Source: GCA-2862585 sp049890295 (GTDB taxonomy: Bacteria; Bacteroidota; Bacteroidia; Flavobacteriales; UBA7312). From it: a stretch of 5,567 bases of DNA. The notes under the pieces were generated by a model. The model saw nothing but the letters and a program-made list of their open reading frames with translations. It had not been told where the DNA came from and did no database searches. A program made the position numbers and the translations under genes. Shown here one piece after another: positions 1-4,683 of the stretch. The stretch is from assembly GCA_049890295.1 (NCBI GenBank), contig JBMHBP010000020.1, forward strand, positions 1-5,567, written 5' to 3'. Position 1 is the first letter of the stretch. Each line of letters begins with the position of its first letter.

Positions 1-213
1 ATCTTTAACGTGACGTTTACTTCTGAGGAAGCTCAAACGATAGCGGTTAAAGTAGTGAATATGATTGGTGAGGAAATTTATACAGAAGAATTAACTGAAT
101 TTGTTGGTCAGTTCACGAAAGTGATTGATATGAACACGCAAGCAAAAGGAGTGTATTTCTTAGAAGTCACAACTTCAATGGGTAGTGTGAATCATAAGAT
201 TGTTGTTCAATAA
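1..213 (+). CDS. C-terminal end of a T9SS cargo protein (type A sorting domain), 5' partial
   Basis: The frame is open from base 1 to the TAA at 211-213, giving 70 visible residues; the start lies upstream of the window, so the GTG at 10 is an internal valine codon and not a start. The visible part is almost exactly a T9SS type A C-terminal sorting domain: a beta-strand with VKVVNMIGEEIY, then a polar stretch, then IDMNTQAKGVYFLEV (the usual 'lp.GvYfl.v' strand), and a closing basic strand HKIVVQ. The normal 'PNP' opening would be just off the left edge. By family knowledge, this domain routes an exported protein through the outer membrane and is then removed or exchanged by the PorU sortase for anchoring to surface lipopolysaccharide. 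The function of the missing N-terminal portion cannot be judged. Confidence 0.88.
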   Translation: MFNVTFTSEEAQTIAVKVVNMIGEEIYTEELTEFVGQFTKVIDMNTQAKGVYFLEVTTSMGSVNHKIVVQ

Positions 214-235
214 CTTATAAAAACAAATCAATAAT

Positions 236-264
236 AAAAGCCCCAGCGATTGCTGGGGCTTTTT
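236..264 (+). terminator. Strong rho-independent terminator after the T9SS cargo gene
   Basis: A perfect 12-bp stem (236-247 paired with 252-263, core GCCCCAGC/GCTGGGGC) closes on a GATT tetraloop and runs into a T-run on the plus strand. The arm starts with AAAA, so the structure would also give a U-run on the minus strand and can act in both directions. It lies 22 bases after the cargo stop codon and 7 bases before the next ATG, so transcription of the downstream gene must start almost on top of it or come from read-through. Confidence 0.92.
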
Positions 265-271
265 AGTTATA

Positions 272-1348
272 ATGAGTTATATTTACAATGTGATGTCTAG
301 TACTAAGCCTATAATATTTTTAGGAGCATACATAAATTCACCTAATGCCCAAAATTTAAATTGTCGGTCTTTAGCAAAATATCTTGATAAAACTATGTTT
401 AGGATAACCGCTTTGAGCCTTTATTCTTTACCAAAAGTAGATATTGAAGGAGTTGGTATATCCAATTGTCTTTGGCCCCACCGAATTACTGTTTATTGGG
501 CATTTTTTTGGAATATCTTGAAAGCAGATATAGTCTATCTCCCTAAAGGTGAATTATTAGCTTACAATACTTTTTTATGTCAACTACTCAATAAAAAGTG
601 TTTTACAACCATAGAGGGTATTTTAGATATAACAAATTTGCAAAAAGCAAAAAAAGTAAGTGGTAGTAATGTGCTTAGTTATTACAAACGATTTACTAGA
701 TGTTATTCAATTTCTAAATTTATTAAAACGTTTAATTTTGGCAAACATCAATTACGGTCCGAGCCCTTAATTTTAGAGTTAGGAACCGATAGTCATTTAT
801 TTGCGATAAAAAAGAGAGAATTTAGGTCCTTAGCTAATGTTGTTATGATTGCAAATAATTTTGAAAAAAAAGGGATAAACGATTATTTAAAGTTAGCTTC
901 AGAATTCCCCTTATTACGATTTCATTTAATAGGTGGGTATTCCAAAAAAATTAAAAACACAGTAGAACAACGACAATTAAAAAATATAATATTTAGTGGT
1001 AGACTAGATCGTAATGAATATAAAGCGATATTATCCGATGTGCAATTGCACATACTTCCATCAAAGTCTGAAGGATTTCCCAAAGTTATTTTAGAGACAG
1101 CATGTTGTGGAATACCATCTTTAGTATACTCAAATTATGGAGCAGATCAATGGATTACACACAATGAAAATGGTTTTGTTGTCGACACATATGATGAAAT
1201 GAAGAGTGTAGTCTCGAACCTACTATCAAACCCAGAATTATTAAAAATAAATTCATTGAATGCTCTTAAGCTTGGAAAAAGTTATGATTGGAAACACAAA
1301 ATAAAGGTCTGGGAAGAAGTTTTGTTAGACTTAATAAAAGAACATTGA
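272..1348 (+). CDS. GT-B fold glycosyltransferase, family 4 (GT4) type
   Basis: This 358-residue protein has the length and two-lobed layout of a GT4 glycosyltransferase, which transfers a sugar from a nucleotide-sugar donor at the cytoplasmic face of the inner membrane, usually in polysaccharide, lipopolysaccharide or glycoprotein-glycan assembly. The N-terminal lobe begins with a beta-strand (about 12-20, KPIIFLGAY) followed by an asparagine-rich loop. The linker motif LELGTD (about 168-173) matches the usual 'ipNGvD' site. The C-terminal lobe starts at about 189, with FEKKG (197-201) in the place of the common 'G.l...KG' motif. The EX7E motif, E267 and E275 in SEGFPKVILETACCGIP, is the donor-binding signature. 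There is no signal peptide. The ATG at 272 has A at -3, but a second in-frame ATG at 293 (residue 8) fits the usual beginning of the fold and may be the real start. Donor and acceptor are unknown; no sugar-pathway neighbours are visible. Confidence 0.87.
   Translation: MSYIYNVMSSTKPIIFLGAYINSPNAQNLNCRSLAKYLDKTMFRITALSLYSLPKVDIEGVGISNCLWPHRITVYWAFFWNILKADIVYLPKGELLAYNTFLCQLLNKKCFTTIEGILDITNLQKAKKVSGSNVLSYYKRFTRCYSISKFIKTFNFGKHQLRSEPLILELGTDSHLFAIKKREFRSLANVVMIANNFEKKGINDYLKLASEFPLLRFHLIGGYSKKIKNTVEQRQLKNIIFSGRLDRNEYKAILSDVQLHILPSKSEGFPKVILETACCGIPSLVYSNYGADQWITHNENGFVVDTYDEMKSVVSNLLSNPELLKINSLNALKLGKSYDWKHKIKVWEEVLLDLIKEH
1038..1053. repeat. 16-bp perfect palindrome inside the glycosyltransferase gene
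   Basis: ATGTGCAATTGCACAT is identical on both strands with no central spacer. It encodes DVQLHI in the strand just before the EX7E motif. The dyad form is that of many dimeric regulator sites, but it lies deep inside a gene, so no regulatory role can be claimed. Confidence 0.5.
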
Positions 1349-1423
1349 TACGGTCAGTTTTCTATTACTTAGAAATTCACTAACTTTATAAAGCTCATTT
1401 TACTACTTTAACCCTATACAAAT

Positions 1424-2488
1424 ATGTCAGTTATGAAATCTTTTTTACTTATCACATTTTTATCATTTTCATCAGTGATTTTCTCACAGACACCAATAAC
1501 ATTTATTGATGAATTTTATTTGGAAGATTATCCCCAATATGATAATTGGACCTACCAAAATGAAGCTTTTTTTGTGTTACCAATTTCGTTAAATGAGTAT
1601 CTAGCTATTGAGACCATGAGTATTAATATCTCATTTAATCCTCAAATAATTGAGCCTCTTAACATCGTTCAACAAATCAATTCTCCTAATTATACGACTT
1701 CAATTAACGTATCAAACGCTATTACAGGCGTTTCAGGATCAACAAGTATAGAGGTGTTTTCGGTTTCTTCAGAGTTGAGTATGTTAACCTTGAATTACAC
1801 AACAGATACTCCAGTTACTGAAAATCAATATGATGATAATGGAGTTACACTTTTATACTTACCGTTTAGGAAAGTTGATGGGTGTAATAAAACCTATTTT
1901 AATGTAAATTTTTGGGATGGAAATTCCAAGGGTACTTACGTTAATCCCAATCAAACTAATAGTATAATAGTAAATCAAAATTTATCAGCTGAGTCTGGAA
2001 ATATTTATACTCAAGATGCTATAGTTAGTTTTAATTTACTTTCCGCAGAAGTTAATCAAATTGTCAATGCTTTTCATCCTACAATAGATGGCGGCACCCC
2101 ACCATATTCTTTCCAGTGGACTGATAAGATGGATATAGTTCTTAGCACAGACTCCGTATTTTATCCATCGGAAAATACGGACTACCTTTTTTATGTATAT
2201 GACGTCAATCAGTGTGAAGCGATATTATTTCTAACTTTTGAACAAGTGTCATCCATACAGAATTTTAATAAACCTAATGTATTTCCAAATCCCGTAAGTC
2301 AATTTTTGAATATTGAAACTAATGAGCCAATTGATTATCATTTAATAGATATAAGCGGTCGTGAAGTCTTGAAAGGGAATGTTGTAAATAATACAATAAT
2401 AGATAGAGGAGAAATTCCCTCAGGATTATATTTTCTTATTCTTGAAAATGAAACGTTATTGGATGAACACAAGATAATTTTTGAATAA
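1424..2488 (+). CDS. Secreted T9SS cargo protein with SprB-like repeat and type A sorting domain
   Basis: This 354-residue protein carries a signal peptide (about 1-22, MKSFLLITFLSF core ending FSQ), so it should be exported by Sec and then by T9SS to the cell surface or medium. Residues about 45-190 are polar and beta-rich, with ISFNPQIIEPLNIV at 68-81 and two Cys in the whole protein; this layout recalls cohesin-like modules, an inference only. Residues about 215-265 resemble an SprB or PKD-like repeat: GGTPPYSFQW at 223-232 and YVYDVNQCEA at 257-266. The last 70 residues are a T9SS sorting domain: VFPNP at 286-290, YHLIDISGREV, IPSGLYFL at 331-338 and a final HKIIF. There is no catalytic signature, so an adhesive or structural role is more likely than an enzyme. 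The ATG at 1424 sits in an A-rich context; ATG 1433 (residue 4) is an alternative. The next gene starts 6 bases after the stop, so the two are probably cotranscribed. Confidence 0.88.
   Translation: MSVMKSFLLITFLSFSSVIFSQTPITFIDEFYLEDYPQYDNWTYQNEAFFVLPISLNEYLAIETMSINISFNPQIIEPLNIVQQINSPNYTTSINVSNAITGVSGSTSIEVFSVSSELSMLTLNYTTDTPVTENQYDDNGVTLLYLPFRKVDGCNKTYFNVNFWDGNSKGTYVNPNQTNSIIVNQNLSAESGNIYTQDAIVSFNLLSAEVNQIVNAFHPTIDGGTPPYSFQWTDKMDIVLSTDSVFYPSENTDYLFYVYDVNQCEAILFLTFEQVSSIQNFNKPNVFPNPVSQFLNIETNEPIDYHLIDISGREVLKGNVVNNTIIDRGEIPSGLYFLILENETLLDEHKIIFE
2153..2181. repeat. 10-bp perfect inverted repeat inside the T9SS cargo gene
   Basis: TCCGTATTTT (2153-2162) and AAAATACGGA (2172-2181) are perfect reverse complements around a 9-base loop. 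The repeat lies in the coding sequence of the SprB-like module, about residues 243-253. No T-run follows that would make it a convincing terminator. Confidence 0.6.
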
Positions 2489-2494
2489 CAACAC

Positions 2495-3142
2495 TTGAAA
2501 ATCACATCATTATTAAATTTATTCTATTTACCTGCTGGTCTTATTCTGCTATTAGTAATTGTAGAATATATAGAACACCAGTTTGGTATTAGGGTAAGTA
2601 AATTTGGAGTGTTGCCAAGAACACTGGAGGGAGTTAAAGGTATTATGTTCTCGCCTTTTATACACAGTGATTGGAAACATCTTACAAATAATGCTATCCC
2701 TTTATTAGTTTTAATTCCTACCCTTTTGTTTTTTTACAGAGGAATAGCTTTAGAAGTTCTTTTATGGTCATGGCTTATTAGTGGTTTATGGCTTTGGACA
2801 ATTGGTCGTCCAAGTTATCACATTGGGGCTAGTGGTTTAGTTTATGCTTTAGCCTCGTTTCTATTTTTTAGCGGATTTATTAGAAAACATACTCGTTTGA
2901 TGGCTATATCCATGTTCGTTGTTTTCCTTTATGGAGGAATGATATGGGGTATTTTTCCCATGAAATCTCAAATTTCATGGGAAGGGCATTTATCAGGTGC
3001 GTTTGCAGGATTAATTTTAGCCTTTTGGTTTAGAAAAAATGGTCCACCAAAACAAGTTTATCAGTATGAGATTGATGAATTAATAGAAGAAGAAAATAAA
3101 TCAGAACAGCAATTTTTTTATGAATATAAAGAGAAGGACTGA
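2495..3142 (+). CDS. Rhomboid family intramembrane serine protease (TTG start)
   Basis: This 215-residue protein has six predicted membrane segments (about 11-27, 66-82, 86-103, 108-127, 133-152, 163-180), the minimal rhomboid layout also found in GlpG. The catalytic parts are all present: the nucleophile S113 in GASG (111-114), the general-base H165 in SWEGHLSGAFAG, and the HxxxN motif H62-N66 in the loop and helix region that helps form the oxyanion hole. It should cleave membrane-spanning segments of substrates within the inner membrane. The N-terminal LPRTLEGVKGIMFSPFIH segment is typical of small Bacteroidota rhomboids, and the last 35 residues are an acidic, soluble tail (IDELIEEENK). 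The start is TTG: the only codons between it and the in-frame stop of the preceding gene at 2486-2488 are CAA and CAC, and there is no ATG before residue 51. The 6-base gap suggests one transcript with the secreted protein upstream. The natural substrate is unknown. Confidence 0.93.
   Translation: MKITSLLNLFYLPAGLILLLVIVEYIEHQFGIRVSKFGVLPRTLEGVKGIMFSPFIHSDWKHLTNNAIPLLVLIPTLLFFYRGIALEVLLWSWLISGLWLWTIGRPSYHIGASGLVYALASFLFFSGFIRKHTRLMAISMFVVFLYGGMIWGIFPMKSQISWEGHLSGAFAGLILAFWFRKNGPPKQVYQYEIDELIEEENKSEQQFFYEYKEKD
2955..2983. repeat. 12-bp perfect inverted repeat inside the rhomboid gene
   Basis: TTCCCATGAAAT (2955-2966) and ATTTCATGGGAA (2972-2983) pair perfectly around a CTCAA loop, and T-G wobbles extend the stem by up to three pairs. 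The repeat codes for FPMKSQISWE, the loop just before the catalytic histidine H165. As a transcript it would be one of the most stable hairpins in the window, but no T-run follows, so it is not a terminator. Confidence 0.65.
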
Positions 3143-3157
3143 CGACAGTCCTTTTCT
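3130..3157. terminator. Convergent, probably bidirectional terminator hairpin
   Basis: An inverted repeat pairs 3130-3141 with 3146-3157 around an ACGA loop: eight perfect pairs (AAGGACTG/CAGTCCTT) extended by four more including one G-T wobble. It lies between the converging rhomboid and lectin-like genes and overlaps the rhomboid stop codon (3140-3142). Read on the plus strand the T-run is partly inside the stem (CCTTTTCT); read on the minus strand the stem is followed by a TCTCTTTATATT tract. Either direction gives a moderate terminator, weaker than the one at 236-264. Confidence 0.65.
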
Positions 3158-3168
3158 AGTGATCACTA
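3157..3168. repeat. 12-bp perfect palindrome at the lectin-like gene stop
   Basis: TAGTGATCACTA reads the same on both strands and contains the minus-strand TAG stop codon (3166-3168). It touches the convergent terminator hairpin, with which it shares base 3157. It may extend the terminator structure on minus-strand transcripts or be chance; no binding protein can be named. Confidence 0.5.
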
Positions 3169-4029
3169 TCTAATTATTTTTAAATTTTGGGTTAATATCT
3201 TATCGTTTTTAGTAAATATTTTTACGATAAATAGCCCTTCACTGAAGCCACTTACATCTATTTTATTCTGTGGAAGAAATTTTTGTTTAAATACTATTTG
3301 TCCAAGTGTATTTATAATTTCTACTTTAACAATATCATTAGATTGAATAAAAAAGTAATTTGATGCAGGATTAGGATACAGAACAACATTCTCTATAAGT
3401 TGATTATTATTTTCAACTATTGAAGTTGTGTCATTGTTTCCACCACCTCCAGACGATGATGTGTCTATATCACTTTCAACAATAAAATAGAGAAGGTTTT
3501 CAACATTAACATCGTTCCATTCACCAGCAGCACCAAGTGGCCAACTTGTAAGCCCTAAAGCTAATCCATCTTGTTGCCCCAAGTAGTCGTCTGGTTCATT
3601 ACCCCAATTATTGTACAGTCCACTTACAGGATTTCCATCAGCAGTTCCTTGCCAAAACTGTGTTGTATTACCGTCTAAATCTATCCACACCCAATCACCT
3701 TCAACACCAGCATCCGTACCGCCTAACCAAATGTATGAGCCTTGACCGCCATCAGGTGCAACGGTATTCGAATTAATAATATTAGCATTTTGAATTTCGT
3801 ACCAAATAGCATCCTGTTCTTCTTGACTGTCGATTTGTGCGAGTACACCGCCTAGCTGATTAGCACAAGCCATGGCATCGGACCAGCTTTTACCATCTTT
3901 AACTATGGTATAGTCGGAGTTATTGAACTGAAAAGTAAAAAAATTAGATGTGTCTGTACAGAGATTTTGCGAAATAAGACTGGTAGATAATAATAAACCA
4001 AGCCCAATTAATGGTAGTAAATTTTTCAT
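3166..4029 (-). CDS. Secreted C-type-lectin-like domain protein with T9SS sorting domain
   Basis: This 287-residue protein has a signal peptide (about 1-21, LLPLIGLGLLLSTSLISQ), a C-type-lectin-like domain (about 38-186), a low-complexity linker (DTSSSGGGGNNDTTS, 189-203) and a T9SS type A sorting domain (about 216-287; LYPNP at 217-221, IDVSGFSEGLFIVKI at 257-271, final LKIIR). Lectin-fold landmarks appear in order: SWSDAMACANQLGG (48-61), AQIDSQEEQ (64-72), YIWLGGTD (99-106), W113/W115, NNWGNEPDD (140-148) and GEWNDVN (169-175). EPD and WND are the loop motifs that in calcium-dependent lectins hold Ca2+ and sugar, so glycan binding at the cell surface is plausible but unproven. Two late cysteines of classical domains are replaced by valine. 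There is no catalytic motif. The gene lies 45 bases downstream of the membrane protein gene and has a candidate promoter of its own. Confidence 0.9.
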   Translation of the reverse strand: MKNLLPLIGLGLLLSTSLISQNLCTDTSNFFTFQFNNSDYTIVKDGKSWSDAMACANQLGGVLAQIDSQEEQDAIWYEIQNANIINSNTVAPDGGQGSYIWLGGTDAGVEGDWVWIDLDGNTTQFWQGTADGNPVSGLYNNWGNEPDDYLGQQDGLALGLTSWPLGAAGEWNDVNVENLLYFIVESDIDTSSSGGGGNNDTTSIVENNNQLIENVVLYPNPASNYFFIQSNDIVKVEIINTLGQIVFKQKFLPQNKIDVSGFSEGLFIVKIFTKNDKILTQNLKIIR

Positions 4030-4056
4030 AGTTTTAAGAAAATTAGTTTAGTCTTA

Positions 4057-4064
4057 CAAAGCTA
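4057..4064 (-). promoter_or_regulatory. Candidate Bacteroidota-type -7 promoter element for the lectin-like gene
   Basis: On the minus strand this octamer reads TAGCTTTG, a perfect match to TAnnTTTG, the -7 element recognised by the primary sigma factor of Bacteroidota. It lies 27 bases upstream of the ATG at 4029, in the 45-base gap after the membrane protein gene, leaving room for a leader of roughly 20 bases. No TTTG or TTG is visible at the expected -33 position; that stretch is a run of A and T. The lectin-like gene could therefore be transcribed on its own as well as by read-through from rpoN. Confidence 0.42.
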
Positions 4065-4074
4065 TAAAAATTCT

Positions 4075-4683
4075 TTAAAAATAGAGAATGAAGGCCCACT
4101 CAACAACAAAGCCTAGAAGAAAACCCGTGTATACTTGTTGGTAGCTATGAGAGTTTGTTTTAAGCCTGGCATAACCTATAAGACCTGCCATAAATATTAA
4201 TCCAATAATTAGAGGTGAATGATCAAATTGAAAGCGTTGAGAAATGCCAATGATAGCTCCAACTACACCGCCAATACCAAGCATATGTATACTCACTTTC
4301 CAGCGAAGGGTTATGATGATAGCTACACCAATAACACTGATAGCTCCAACCATTAGTAACAAAAAACTCTGAGGAATATACATCTTAGATATGAGTTGTA
4401 AAGCTATATAATACCATATTAAGGTGAACGTAAAGGGCCATTTTCTCTCCTCAGCATTTCTCATAAATATGCTGTCAATGAGTTTAAATTGCTTCATAGT
4501 TACAGCAGTAAGTACAGGAAGGACAATCGTGAACAGAAAAAGGATTATAAACAAAATCTTTTTGGTACTGTCGCTAATCATCATATTGATGTAAGGGTTG
4601 AATGAGATGAGTAAGCCAAAGGCATAGCTAGGCATAAATAGTGGATGGCCAATTATTGAAATAAGCTGAGCTAACTTCATCAT
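4075..4683 (-). CDS. Integral membrane protein, PAP2 phosphatase-like with degenerate motifs
   Basis: This 202-residue protein is almost entirely hydrophobic, with about six or seven membrane segments (about 8-28, 42-62, 84-100, 104-126, 131-148, 156-172, 183-201). A PAP2 (phosphatidic acid phosphatase type 2) pattern can be traced: RNAEERKWPF (75-84) in place of motif 1, VSIH (130-133) in place of PSGH, and AR-x5-H-x3-Q (172-183) in place of SR-x5-H-x3-D. R173 and H179 keep the spacing of the phosphate-binding Arg and the nucleophile His. PAP2 enzymes dephosphorylate lipid or isoprenoid phosphates at the membrane; whether this one is active is uncertain because the motif 3 Asp is Gln183 and two residues of motif 2 differ. 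Its ATG overlaps the rpoN stop codon in an ATGA, so translation is probably coupled to rpoN; a second ATG follows directly (residue 2). It could also simply be an uncharacterised membrane family. Confidence 0.72.
   Translation of the reverse strand: MMKLAQLISIIGHPLFMPSYAFGLLISFNPYINMMISDSTKKILFIILFLFTIVLPVLTAVTMKQFKLIDSIFMRNAEERKWPFTFTLIWYYIALQLISKMYIPQSFLLLMVGAISVIGVAIIITLRWKVSIHMLGIGGVVGAIIGISQRFQFDHSPLIIGLIFMAGLIGYARLKTNSHSYQQVYTGFLLGFVVEWAFILYF

Noticed and set aside
10..12. GTG at 10 as a start of a 67-residue protein
   Set aside because: The frame is open upstream to base 1 and the product is only a T9SS sorting domain, which does not occur alone; it is the tail of a longer gene.
278..285. 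TATATTTA as a -7 promoter element for the glycosyltransferase
   Set aside because: It matches 7 of 8 positions of TAnnTTTG, but the nearest upstream TTG (250-252) is about 25 bases away, too far, and transcripts would start around or after the first ATG.
1359..1388. TTTC-N18-TAACTTTA as a promoter for the T9SS cargo gene at 1424
   Set aside because: Both boxes miss one base of the consensus and the region is AT-rich, so such near matches are expected by chance. Position is plausible, but support is too thin to list.
2955..2983. Rhomboid-internal hairpin as a rho-independent terminator
   Set aside because: No T-run follows on the plus strand (GAAGGGCATT), and termination there would remove the catalytic histidine codon.
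4251..4350. 13-base direct repeat TGATAGCTCCAAC (4251-4263 and 4338-4350)
   Set aside because: Both copies encode the similar small-residue stretch VGAI in neighbouring membrane helices; similar hydrophobic codons explain it without a duplication or mobile element.
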